Shown one piece after another: positions 13,301 through 26,566 of a stretch of DNA of 64,000 bases. The notes under the pieces were generated by a model. That model searched no databases, had not been told where the DNA came from, and was given only the letters and a program-made list of their open reading frames with translations. The stretch covers positions 394,304-458,303 of the forward strand of contig JAYKAV010003059.1 of assembly GCA_035582835.1 (NCBI GenBank), written 5' to 3'. Position 1 is the first letter of the stretch, and every line of letters begins with the position of its first letter. A program made the translations under genes and the position numbers. This DNA is from Phoebastria nigripes (lineage: Eukaryota > Chordata > Aves > Procellariiformes > Diomedeidae).

Positions 13301-15511
13301 GTGTCAACTGTTGCTGGCGTGACAGTATTTTGGAGAGGAAAACAGGACTGCAGACTCTAGTTTGGTAACTGTGGCACCTTTTGAGCAAACAGTCCTAATA
13401 TTCATGTCCAAAAGACAACTGAAGCAGGTGCCAGAAACCCCAGGGACTGGGTGGACTGGGAAGGAAAGGACTGCTGTTGTCTCTGTGTTGTATGCCTCAG
13501 TGTTGTCAGAAGGTTTATTTGCTTTGATGCATTTGGATGTATGGGGTCCACTCGGGTCCAAAACCGCATTCAGCCTTATAACCCATTCAGAAATTGGAGT
13601 GATAGGAAGCAACTCTGTGCACTGATTTAATGGAGCTGATTATCTCTGCCCTCCTTCCACGGCTCTTCCTCCAATGTATCCTCTATCTTTTTTTTACCCC
13701 TTATTTGCACAGTCCCGAACTGCCCTTTATACAGAACAATAAGGAGTTGGCTGTATATTCCACAGTAATGACGTCAAAGAATAATAACAATTAGCACTTC
13801 ATTTAGCATCTTAACTATAACACAAAGATGCCTAGCCAGCAGTATCTCAGGCACATGGGGAAACTGGTCACATAGAAAAGAATTTAATGACCTGGCCAGC
13901 CATGAAGTAAGCTATTGAAAACAGTAATCAAGATTTTTTTATTTGCAGACCTAGGTCCATCCACCAAAATATTCTGTCTCACCAAGACTGACATTTATAA
14001 GAAAATTCCTCATATATAATTTATAATGATAGTAGCCATGAAACCTGTTATGCTTTTATTCCAATTAATTTTGTATCCTCTTTTTCTGACATTGCGTAAT
14101 ACGAGNGCAAGTTGAGTGGAGCTTTTAAGATGCCCTACACAGCTCTCCCTGCCATTTCTTTCCTGGTTTCACCAAATGACTGCATGAGCTCGCCTCAGGA
14201 ACAGCATGGACCTTGTGGACCCGGGTATTTCCTTAGACCCTCACAATCAGGTTATAGATGTATCTTGTCATTCTTTCTGCATGAGATCATTAACATTTGG
14301 CTTTTTGTGTTAATCCACACAGGAAAAACTCTTGGACAGACATTATTCATTTCAGTCTCAACTATTGTAACAAACTTTTCTTCAGTTTGAGGAACGTTGT
14401 CCAAACTGCATCTATTCAGACTGCCGTAGCAAAGACCATTCTCCCAGCTTGCAGCCATGGCTGTATGATTTCTCTCTGCAATTTTCTACTGACACTTTCC
14501 TCTTCTTTAATCCCATCAAAGGAAAAGCAACTTCTCTTCAGTTTTAAGGGCCCATCTCCTCTGTCATTTGATGTCAGGATCTGCTGGCTTTGGCAAGGGA
14601 GTGCAAAGCTTGAAATGAATACCTCGCTGCACAGGATGGGTTTCAGTTTTTTCACGGCAGGAATTTATAGCATTTAGTGTGAATCCCACAGAGACTCCCC
14701 AAGAATAAAAACGATGACAATACCATATGCAGGTGGTGATTAGGTAGAAACCATGGGCAAAGCACATGTGTGCCTCATTTCCAAGAAAGGTACGAAAACT
14801 GGCTATCTAGAAAGTAGTACAAATGGCTTAATTTGTTTCTAGGCTTAGCCAATCATTCTTAGCAAACTCTATAAAGATTATTATTCCATGTATTCTGGTA
14901 TTACAGCCGTTTGGGTTTGATGGCCACTCTGGAGATGTGGAAAAGCGACTGACGTGTGCGGGAAGAGCGGAAGGCATGGGTTTGCTGGGGAAGTGGTGGG
15001 GCAGCGAGCACACCGCCATCGCCAGGGCTCTTGGCTGGCGCGAGGGCCGCGGCTCGGCTCAGCTCGGCCTGGCCCAGCTCAGCCCGGCAGGCTTTGCTGA
15101 GGGCGCTCCAGGCGCCCGCCTCTGCTCTGCACCGCACTCGGGTGCAGCCTGAGCACACAGTGGGGAAAAACCAGGCGCCTCGGCAGCGGGCGGGCCGGCT
15201 GCCGCGGTGTTTGCTGTGCCCGCTGAGGGCGTTCGTGCCCGGGAGGCCCGAGGCGAGGAAAGGGCTCACTGAGCCCCTCGACGCTGCAGTGTCACCCCGG
15301 GCATCCTTCAGGTGGGCGGCACGCCCTTCTCCCTTGACTCTTGCTCGGCAATGGCGAGGCCCGACACGGCGAGGCCGATCGCCCTTCTCCCCGCTCCCCC
15401 TCCACACCACTCGGCTCCACACGGGTCCGGGCGCTTCCCTCCCCCGCCGCGGGACTGCGCGCATTGCCGGGTTTGAGCCGAGCCGCTCGCCGTACCCAGG
15501 CCACCGCCTCC

Positions 15512-15523
15512 CGCGCATGCGGG
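15512..15523. promoter_or_regulatory. NRF1-type site in the COX6C promoter
   Basis: The 12-mer CGCGCATGCGGG matches the palindromic NRF1 core GCGCATGCG. It lies 65 bases before the exon 1 donor, a typical promoter position. NRF1 is an established regulator of nuclear genes for respiratory-chain subunits, which fits COX6C. Binding is inferred from sequence only. Confidence 0.55.
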
Positions 15524-15534
15524 GTAGCGGGGCC

Positions 15535-15587
15535 GCAGAGGGTGCCCGGCCGGAGGGGCGGAAGGACGTTGGTGGGCCCGCGCTGAG
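15535..15587 (+). other. COX6C: Probable non-coding exon 1 of COX6C (5' end approximate)
   Basis: COX6C genes begin with a short untranslated exon, and the coding exon at 16.6 kb has an acceptor just before its ATG, so an upstream exon is required. The best donor in the CpG island is GAG|GTGAGG at 15588. The 5' end is a guess based on the NRF1 and ETS sites; other donors within the island cannot be excluded. Confidence 0.5.
15557..15564 (+). promoter_or_regulatory. ETS/GABP-type site near the COX6C start
   Basis: The sequence GGCGGAAG contains the GGAA core with a GC-rich flank typical of GABP sites. It is 24 bases before the exon 1 donor and so at or just downstream of transcription start. 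Paired NRF1 and ETS sites are common in promoters of oxidative-phosphorylation genes. Confidence 0.4.
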
Positions 15588-16572
15588 GTGAGGCCGGCTC
15601 GCGATCCCTCCTCCTGCCGCCGGTTCCCCTCTCTACCCCTCAGCCCAACAGCCGCCGCTCTCCCCTCGGCTGCGGCCCGTCGCGGCAGCCCGTGACCTCT
15701 GCGTGTCCCTGAGGGTGGCGAGGAGAGCCCTGCGGCGGTGGACGCCCTGCTGGAGGGCAGCGAGGGGCCGGAGCGCCTTCTGTGAGGGGGGACCAGTGCG
15801 GGACTTGTCTCAGCTTGGCCACCGCGCTGCGGCCCCTTCCTCCGGTAACGGCGGCGGGGCCGGAGAGGGGCCTGCCTGTGATGATTCCTCTTAAATGTGA
15901 GGGGAGAGTGGGCGTGCGCGGTTGTGGGCAGCACCAAGGCCTTTGGGGATAGCTGGGCCGCCTCCTGGTCTTCGCTCCCGCTCCGTGGCCCTGTGAGTGC
16001 AGGAGGCTGCTCAGAGGGCAGCACCCTGCGGGCAGCACTGCCTCGGAGCCGCTCCCAGCCGAGTGAACCTTTCACTTGTGTTTAAAGAGAGCCACCTGCT
16101 TCAGGCCTTGAAGGATTTTTAGTAAAATCTTACCGAATGGAAAAAAATCCTTTAATGCAATAGGGTTTGCAGTTACTTTAAAAAAACAAACCACAGACTA
16201 CTTCAAGAGGCATGTGCTTTTCCTTAGAAATGAATAAAATGTGATCAATGTTCTGAATGTCTTCTGATGCNAACAGCAGGGCAGCAGGCCTGAAATGGTA
16301 GACCCTGCAGGGAGGGAAGGATTTAGTATGAACAGCAAAGGCCAGTCTTGATTCCATGAGTACTGGATGTAAGGAGTATAAAAACTTACTTAGATTCATG
16401 TCATAAATAGGTTGTCCTTGAATGTTGTCCCTTAAATATTCTCATTGAAAAGTCAAACAGAGGAGTGCTGTTGCTTATGTTGTGAAGATGATTGTTAGAC
16501 AATACAAAAAACACAATTTAGAGTAGAGGTACAGAAAATTATTTAAGTAGAGCTTCTTATCCCACAATTCTC

Positions 16573-16607
16573 TTCTCTCTCTCTCTCTCTCTTTTTTTTT
16601 TTTTTTT
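16573..16607 (+). repeat. (CT)n followed by poly-T at the COX6C splice acceptor
   Basis: About ten CT units are followed by a run of about 17 T, ending directly at the acceptor of the first coding exon. It serves as the polypyrimidine tract of that intron and, being a pure microsatellite, is likely to vary in length. Confidence 0.85.
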
Positions 16608-16624
16608 AAAGAAATATAGTCACC

Positions 16625-18569
<1,945 letters not shown>

Positions 18570-19154
18570 TGGTAACCTGCATAAAAAGGTAATAAGCTAC
18601 TCTGCATTAGAACAAGAGTAAGTTAGATTGTTTCAGTGAAACATTGTGCTTCTATTTGGAGGTTCTTCCTTTTTGATCAAATAGAAAGGTGCTCCCAAAG
18701 AAAAAGGATGCAAATTGCACTGGAGAGACCTCCGGGTAATAAAAACATGAATAAATACGGGAACTGGGGAGCGGGGATTAAGGGCAGAACAGAAGCTCCT
18801 GAATACCTTTTGGGTAATTTGTTTAACTTGTGTGATATAGGAGACTTGCACAGAGCAATGCCAGGCCTTTCCCTCCTCATGCAGCCATGGAGAGGAGACA
18901 AAGCTCTTGTATTAAACGATAAGACTTGCCTGATACCACTGTTATGTTGATGCTGTCACATCTTGAACTGCTTAGCTTTGGGCTATCTATACTACTTACG
19001 TACTTGTGGTGGTACAGTGAGTGAGAAAATGGAGAGGCTGTTTCTCTCTCAGCATGCATCTTAATGTAAGAAACAGACAGCTTCCACACCTCCTGTTGTC
19101 TTTTGAAGTTTGTGAGAGGGGCAAGATAACTAGTCATGAAGGGAAATATATTTA

Positions 19155-19196
19155 AATACATACATACATACATACATACACACATATATATATATA
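19155..19196 (+). repeat. (ATAC)n / (CA)n / (TA)n microsatellite
   Basis: Seven or so ATAC units pass into CACACA and then TATATA, in the last intron of COX6C. Confidence 0.9.
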
Positions 19197-21402
19197 AAAA
19201 TCGCAATGGCATACAGCTCTGTGTACTAATATTCAGATTTTTGCCATACTGAATTAAGCTTGAATAGAACTTTGTTCACGATACTATTTCGGTAGCATTT
19301 AACACTGCCTTTTTTTTGAAGACTATCAAACTTTGTTCTCCCTTACTTGTCATAACACCAGGAAAAAAAAAGTCTTGACTTCAACCTTGTCGTAGTTATT
19401 AATAAGCACACTCACTAAACTGCACAAGCTCATGTATGTGACAACTCAATAAAGAATTCCTCCCCCTTTCTTGATCCAAATTTCTTACATTGAGTTCTCT
19501 GCTTCTCTTAAAATGACTTCAAACTAATCTAGAATGATAGCTTTTTCATTCTTTTGGAATGTTTTCATATTGTGATCATTACGTGATAATCTGTGGCTCT
19601 AATTACCCTGGCCAGCTGGATTTTCTCAGCCTGTTTGCTTAAAGCAGCAAGATTGAATAAAAGATTTGTACTTAACACTATTAATACTAAATGTGTGACA
19701 ATCTACAACTATCTGGTTTCTGCATAATACAATTACATAAAAAAGCAGAGCTCCAGCTCTTCTAACAAATTAGAAAAAAAGAAAAAAAAAAAACCTGTGG
19801 CAGTCCCTTTGGTGGTGGTTTTTTTTTTTTTTTTTGTGAGGGGGAAACTTCTGTTCTTTAGCTATAAATAATGAAATGATAAATTTACCTGGTTTTAATC
19901 TTGGTAATTCTGCCTCTGGTTCGGTCCTATGGCTAATATATAGGCACTTTTAAACTTTCTTAGACACTGGAATTGCATTCTTTTGTCAGGTGGCCTTCAT
20001 CAGAGTATTCTGAAAGGCCATCTGGTGGTAAAATCATTTGAAACAAACACTGTCAACAAGGATGCATGTTGAATATTTAATTGGAATCATGAGCAGGATT
20101 TTTTTCAGTGCAAATAGAGCTCCACTCTGAGTTAGCTTATGTTCCCATTAGCAGCTTAAAAAAAAAAAAGTTGCACATTGTGTGCACCTGTTAAAATTAA
20201 ATGTTTCCTAAACATTTCTTCCATTCCTTAATTACACCAGCTCAAAAGAAAATGTGAAAGACAAATCTTTATATGTGATTTTGTTTGAATCACTGATGCT
20301 TCTTATTCCTTAGCCTATTTGTATAAGAACTGATATTTTTCACTCCTTCATAGTAGAAAGAGGTTGGGTTTTTTTGTGCCTGCACATGAATACATAAGTA
20401 GAAGAAGGGGAAAACAATGCCAGTGTTTCAAATGTTCTGGGAAGACTGTGAAAAGGACAAGTACACAGAACAGATGGAAGACTTTTCATTTGCCTCAGTA
20501 GCTTAAATCTTAGCTATGGAAGTTGGGTGGAGGTTGAATTTGATGCTTTTTTTGGTGTAGTTACCTAAAGGGTACAGTGATCATGCATGCTCTACATCTC
20601 CCATTTTATTGGAATATATTCTGTATGTGGCAGTAACTACAGTGGTTTAGCCTCATTGAATACTCACTCTGGAATCAGTACTTAGCCCCAGAACTGAGGA
20701 AAGGGTAGGGTAGGCAGGGAGGAGAATTCATTAGTTAAGGTGTTAGCTTGGCACTCTGCCCCGAGTTTGTTCCTGCTGGGCATGTGGGCAACTTGGTACC
20801 TAAGTGTGAATTTACACTGTTTTGTCTACTTGGCATGGACTTTGTGTGGTGATACTGATAGTGGAAACTAAGTGCAAGCATAAATTTGAGGAGTATCCTG
20901 CCTCTACAGCGTGCTCAGTGATAGAATAAAGGGGCAAGCTAAGAGTTTGGTGCTAACCACTTGCATGACTCTTGTCATGGAGCACAGCTGGTCTTGGATT
21001 GCGTTCAACCTAATGTGGAGAAGCAATCTGAATTTGGTTTTCTTCCTTCCTTGGTAGGTTGCCTACACCACTTGTTTCCTCTCTGGCTCCTATCTGAAAG
21101 CTGCATTCCTTTCTCTTTCAGGCCCTTAGCAAGATTGATTCAGTTATCAGTGCAGCATGTATAGTGAATCTGATGTGCTGTGCAGTATTGTTCCAGCTCT
21201 TGATTTGTTCCACGTTTCACTTCTGTTTGCCACATGAAGGGTGTGTGAATCTTAAACCATCAGGAAATAACAGGGGGAATTCCTCTAGACTAAACCACCA
21301 CATAAACATTTCTCTCTATTGCTTTGCATTCATACATACTAATATGTTTACTTAGAGCATGAAGTTTGTCCAACATAACTTAATATTTTTTTTATCTTGC
21401 AG

Positions 21403-21530
21403 AACCCCTTCAGTCCAAGGAGACTTGATGACCGAACCTTATTTGTTCACTGAATTGTAAAGTGTAATGCACTTCAGTGCATGGCACGCTCTAATGTAAC
21501 TCAATAAATAAAATACATATGTCAGTGGTG
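21403..21530 (+). other. COX6C: COX6C 3' UTR exon with poly(A) signals
   Basis: A strong acceptor (TTTTTTTTATCTTGCAG) ends at 21402 and starts a short exon without coding content. Overlapping AATAAA hexamers lie at 21503-21508 and 21507-21512, and a GT-rich stretch (GTGGTGCTTAGTTGT) follows from about 21524, so cleavage is expected near 21525-21535. The separate 3' UTR exon after the stop-codon exon is as in mammalian COX6C. Confidence 0.8.
21503..21512 (+). terminator. Overlapping AATAAA poly(A) signals of COX6C
   Basis: The ten bases AATAAATAAA contain two overlapping canonical hexamers. They lie about 100 bases into the final exon and 12-20 bases before a GT-rich downstream element. Confidence 0.8.
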
Positions 21531-21535
21531 CTTAG

Positions 21536-24479
21536 TTGTCTTCATTAATGTCGAAATGCTTAAATGCTCAGATGTTGGGAAGAGTGGTGGAAAGTCTTCA
21601 TAAATTGCTCAAGATGACTAAGTCTAGTTTTCTTTCCCTCAGGAATTATTTGCATCTCTGTTTTGGCCAAATTCCACATTTGATAACAAAGTATATCCCT
21701 AAGCAGTTACAGCTAGGTTGTCCCAGCTGCGGATGGGAATATGCGAGAGGATAGTTGTCACAGGAAGCGAGAACCTGGATTTCTGGAAGGGTCTGTGTTA
21801 CCTCTGGCTTCACAAGGTGAATGGACCTTGAGATGAGAGAATTTGGAGAGGAATTCTGGAAATATACTAGCCAACCTTCCTATCTTTTTCTGCTGCCATC
21901 ACTGTATTGCCTTCCTTACAGCAGCAAACTGTTACATCAAGACTTACAAACTGTGCAAGTGCCCACTCTTATACATGGTATGTTACTCCAATTGGAAAAT
22001 GACTAAACTGCAGGTATGTTCACATATATTTGATGTACAAGGGGAAAGAGGGTAAAAGCAGACAAAATAAGAAATACTTATTTTAGGATATTACAGTAAT
22101 GAAAATCTTTGCATGCTGTTTCTAGACATGTATCATCTCCTTTTTAATATCTGGATGTAGTCAGCTAAGTATGTTTTTGATCTCTGCTATGTTCTGTGTA
22201 GTCCAAGACCTGATGCTCCATCTTCTGCCATGATACCCGTTGTTTGGAACACACTTTGTGCATTGCCTACTGCCGAAGATGGCACTAGGACTGTAGCTCT
22301 TGATTGCTGAACGTGGGTACTAGGAGAGGAGTCAAAGCTGATGGTGTGAAAGGAGGGGAGGCTTTGCATGAACCGGCATGACAAATTAAACCATCGGTGT
22401 TGTATTTGAAGGTCTTCAGTTCAAATTCTGTTTGGAGTAACTCTTAGTATTTTAAATGGATCATTAACTACTGAACATTTAATAGGTATCCGTGAGCAAC
22501 GTTTGGACTAACGAAAGCATGTAAGTAATGTATTTGATCCAGTGCACTATTACAGAGGAATATGGGATTTTCTTTTAAACTTTCCGTACAGGCAGTGCTT
22601 CCTTTAAGCACAGAAAGAATTTGACATCAGTGGTGCAGGGGAAACCATCTAGTAATCAAAATACCCCTGCTCTTATAAATGTAAACCAGAGCTTAACAAT
22701 AGCAAAGGATACCCATTTATCTTCCCAATGTACAGTATAAACATTGTGTGCCATTAAGTGCTGACTAACATTTTCTCAGGCATGTCTGCAGGTTTAAATA
22801 GCCAGGGGTCTTTAGTCATACTGACAGCTTCAGAGGCAAAGAAACTTGCTACTGCCAGGTGTGCGGGCTAATAGACCTGACTTCCCTTGCACCTCTAGCC
22901 CCTATATTCTTCCCAGTTGCTATGAATTAATTTACTTTTACATTCTAAGTTTCTTCTAAACTGTTATAGCCAACAGCAATTATTGTTGTAGTCTGTGTTC
23001 CTTCAGTTAGTTAGCAGCATGTGTTGATTTAAAGAAATGAGAGTTTTGTGACTGAAGATCGCTTTTTGATCATACAGCAGAGCTCAGAGATGTCTCTGGT
23101 TAAATGTATTCAACAACAACAAAGAGAGGTGAGCTCTAACTTTTATGTCTGTGCCTTGAGAGTCTGCAGGTTATAACTTGCTTTCTGTATATATTATGGT
23201 TTCACAATGGATGCAAAGCAAGTACTTCCTTTCAGCGGGCAATGCTGACCAACCTATAGCTCCCTTTCCTCTGGAGTGGGAAGGGAGGGCAAAGCTGGGT
23301 ACCTATCGTAGGAGCAGGCAGAAGGGCTAACCTTCTTTTCTGAAATCAGCACCAACTCACCAGTTTTCCTTTTTTTTTCTTCTTTTTTTTTCTTTTTGCC
23401 TTTGCCAGCAAGAGTTCAGCTAATCCTATCATACAAACAATTGGGAGTGGGACTTAGCATAGTACAAGAAAGACCTGTGTGAGTTAGCCCCTAATCAGCT
23501 GCTCGTTACAGGGTCTGGCATGCTGTTTCTAGGAGAAGCAGAGCTGAAAAACATGCTTGTCTGCTCTGAGACCATCCCAACTGTCTGTAAAGGTTTTTGC
23601 TATATTTATGTATGAAATAATATATAATAAGGAATTGTTTGACCTAAACTACTTTGGAAAAGGTCTTGCTGTGTACAAGCCTGACCATGCCTTCAAATTT
23701 TTGGCTGGCTTTATTCTCCAGTGTTTGAGGAATGAGTGATTGTTCTGGAAGCAAACTAACAAGATAGACTTGAAGTTGTGAGCTCTCCAGGTCTAAAGAG
23801 CATTATGAGAGTAGGCATGTTTTAAGAGTACACATTGGAGTGCTTTAGCGGCTAAGTACAGGCAGCTGCTCTTTGGACAACTTTGTTTTCATAGTTCACA
23901 CAGCTCATACGTAGGAGAGGCTGATTTATATGCCGTCTCCACACATGTTTCCATACATGTGGTCAGAAGGGGGAGAAAGAACCTGCCTAATGCAGTAAAG
24001 ATGCTAGCTAAATTCACTGAAGAAGAGTGTAATTTAAGCAAGTGTTTATTCCAGGAGACTATAATTCAGGAAAAACACAAATGTATCTTAAACAATGGCT
24101 GCAATCTGCAAACTTTTAGAAATTAAACTGCTGCCTTCCCTCATTTTTTACAGGTGTGTTTGCATCCTCTTGGCTGGTTTGTGTACTACATAAATAACAA
24201 ACAGATTAGTCTAATTCAAATGGTGACTACAGTGCTGTTTTGATTCAGTTAGTCACAAAAGCATAAAACTTTTCAGCACACGTTTTTTGGCAAGCTAATC
24301 ATCAGTTTTTACTTCCAAAGTATTGTCATGATCTATTGCATTTTCTGGTACATGATGAAGTCCAGTGACCAACTGGAATCTAATGGGGTATACATGAAAC
24401 TTGTATGTCTGTCTTGTTGTGGTTCTACACAGTGACCTGTTCATTCCCTTGTAACTGAATGACCAAATAGTTCACAAAA
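21536..24479. other. Intergenic gap between the converging COX6C and VPS13B 3' ends
   Basis: About 3 kb has no gene or open frame of note. It contains ordinary AT-rich sequence and short T-rich tracts, for example at 23371-23398. Further TTTATT motifs (minus-strand AATAAA) near 23709 and 24045 mean a VPS13B transcript could extend somewhat into this gap. Confidence 0.55.
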
Positions 24480-26320
24480 ACAAGTATTATAGGAATAGCT
24501 TTATTATCTTTAAACAATCTCATTATATTACAATTTATCCACCAATATGCAAAATTAGAAGTATTAAACTATTTCCATAAAATATTCAGGAATGAAGCAT
24601 GTGTGTGTATATACATATACATTTTTTAAATAGTGTTATTTAAACAATGACTAAGTTTTAAATCACTATATGAAATGTTGATAATGGATGGGCTTATTTC
24701 CACAGTCAGAAAAGGACAATGCAGATCCGAGGCTTCTGTATTTTCAGTACACAAGAGACACGGCTTTTAGAAATACCTTTTAACAAAACAGAACTCACGA
24801 GAAAAACATTGCAGTTACTACATTCTTATTTACTGTGCATTTGGTCATATCAAGTATGCATAGAAGTTATTAACTATAAAGCATATGTATTTGCTCCAAA
24901 TGATGATCAGATTTTATTCCAGTTCTTGTCTCCAATTCTGGCCATGTTCAGGAATCCCCAGACAAAATTCATGTCCGTAAGTACATAGAAAGGGGGAGAA
25001 AAATAACACACATAGTTGAAAACCAAGTAAGCTTTTGTTTTTTAAAATAAAAGTGCTGTAGCCAGATTTGGTTTATAAAGTAAAGTGACCTATCTGTGCC
25101 CAGAGACCGTGATTTCTTGTCTACTACAAACTGTAAAACATCTGAAAAATAAGACACTTAGAAAGCTCATTTGTCTTGATGTGTTTAACATCATACTNGT
25201 ATCATGATGGCATCATTAACTATTAATGTAATCGGCACCTGTGGGTCCATACTTTTCGATCAACTTGAAAAAAAAAAAATCTCACTTTGCTTAGCACAAA
25301 CATATTTGAAAGGTCATGTTTCTAAATATCCCTGGTTTTATCTGTTCAAAGATGATAAACATAAAATGAATTGGGGCTTAACTGAGCATGTACTATGTAG
25401 TGGTGGCAAATCAGAAGTGAGTGAGACCCAACAAGGCTATGCTTAGCACCTGCACATCTATGTTGCAGTGAGCTTATCGATTTTTGGTAGATTTTAAGGA
25501 GACTAAGCTCTGTTTCTTAAATTTTTGAACCACATGTTACTGGCTTCCAGCTAACGACCAGACAATGCACAATGTCATATATACGTTGAAAGTCCTTCTG
25601 AAAATTTGATGGTGGATAAAATAAAGTTTCTGTATACAGACAGTTTTAAAAATAAATTCATGTTGTAGTTCACGTTTTGTTCTCCAAACCACACAAAGGC
25701 ACTAGTTTACATTAAGAACTAATGTCCTGCAAAACTTCAGTCAAATAAAGGAAGCTATTTTAAGGTTAAAGTGGTGCTAAAACCCAGCTGTCACTAGTAA
25801 CTTAAAACAGCCACACTGGGTTTTTCAGATTTAGTGGGGGAAAATGTTTTGCTTCAGGACGTACGTGTTGGGGCGAGTGCGTGTGTGGGGGGAAAGGCTC
25901 AGCCTTGAGCAAGTTTTTACAGCTGAGTTATAAACCTGGTTTATAACAGAAACTGGCAGACCCTAAAATATGATGTAGTAGGTATTGATACACATTTTGT
26001 GTGTGTGGCGAAAATGTCTGTATGCACGCAATTTTTCCTTATTCTCTGATTTTTGGTTATTGAAAAGGAAAAGGATTTTGATTGAGCTATAGTCCAAGGC
26101 TGTTCCTTTTCACTTTATTCGTTTGCTAGAACACTTTCCTTCCAGCACTAGTATTTTGGCTAGGGAGCAGGAATGTTGTCAAGATTAGAAAAGCTAGCGG
26201 GCTTAACTTTGTTATCTCCTACCTCAAAAATTATATGCATCTCTACTTGACGTAGGTTACTGCAGAGAAAGCATTACTTTCAAAATGGTAAGGTATTACG
26301 ATACTCACCACAAATAATTA
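24480..26320 (-). other. VPS13B: Probable 3' UTR of VPS13B
   Basis: The sequence downstream of the VPS13B stop on the minus strand has no open frame and no evident splice signal. Minus-strand AATAAA hexamers lie at 26114-26119, 24913-24918 and 24500-24505. The last would give a 3' UTR of about 1.8 kb, which seems plausible for this gene, but the choice is uncertain and more than one site may be used. A short TA/TG microsatellite at about 24602-24626 lies inside the called 3' UTR, upstream of the chosen poly(A) signal on the minus strand. Confidence 0.45.
24500..24505 (-). terminator. Candidate distal poly(A) signal of VPS13B
   Basis: The plus-strand TTTATT reads AATAAA on the gene strand, in a T-rich neighbourhood about 1.8 kb after the stop codon. 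It was chosen for UTR length; nearby alternatives are noted under the 3' UTR. Confidence 0.35.
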
Positions 26321-26566
26321 TTAATTAAATCCTTTCCTCAAGGCTTTATTTTTCACCATGGTGAATTTGCTAATGAATACTTGGGCAAAATTTGGATCAA
26401 CTACATATTGGTATGTTTTCATTATAGTTGGAAGGTGTTCGGTAGCCACAGTTTGCAATGCTGGCACTGTCACGGTGCTGGGAGCGAGGTGATGAGATGT
26501 CTTGGTGATGTAGTCCACAAGGCGGTTGTATTGTTGTTCTGATAGTCTCTCTCTAGCTCCGTCTGC
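26321..26566 (-). CDS. VPS13B: VPS13B terminal coding exon (19 of 19)
   Basis: 81 codons and a TAA stop: ADGARERLSEQQYNRLVDYI, then VDPNFAQVFISKFTMVKNKA and the end LRKGFN. The acceptor is CCGATTTCAG at 26567-26576. The middle (about 25 residues after SHHLAP) is the least conserved part compared with what I recall of mammalian proteins. Confidence 0.97.
   Translation of the reverse strand, partial: ADGARERLSEQQYNRLVDYITKTSHHLAPSTVTVPALQTVATEHLPTIMKTYQYVVDPNFAQVFISKFTMVKNKALRKGFN

Larger units (their letters stand above)
124..14900. other. Long stretch with no convincing gene (intergenic, possibly part of a flanking gene's introns or 3' end)
   Basis: Apart from the simple repeats and the one interspersed repeat listed separately, I see only AT-rich unique sequence. 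Open frames here are short (at most about 170 codons), lack recognisable domains and do not chain through splice sites. If the exon at 14-123 is from RGS22, the left part may hold its last exons and 3' UTR, but none is recognisable. Confidence 0.6.
14950..15890. promoter_or_regulatory. COX6C: CpG island containing the COX6C promoter
   Basis: About 950 bases are strongly GC-rich and full of CpG, in sharp contrast with the AT-rich sequence on both sides. No TATA box is seen near the proposed start, as is usual for housekeeping respiratory-chain genes. A donor site at 15588 marks the end of the likely first exon. Long open frames on both strands here are expected from base composition. Confidence 0.8.

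Noticed and set aside
14901..16075. Long open frames of 130-255 codons on both strands in the CpG island
   Set aside because: High GC content removes stop codons by chance. The frames overlap on both strands, are low-complexity Ala/Arg/Pro text and have no domain.
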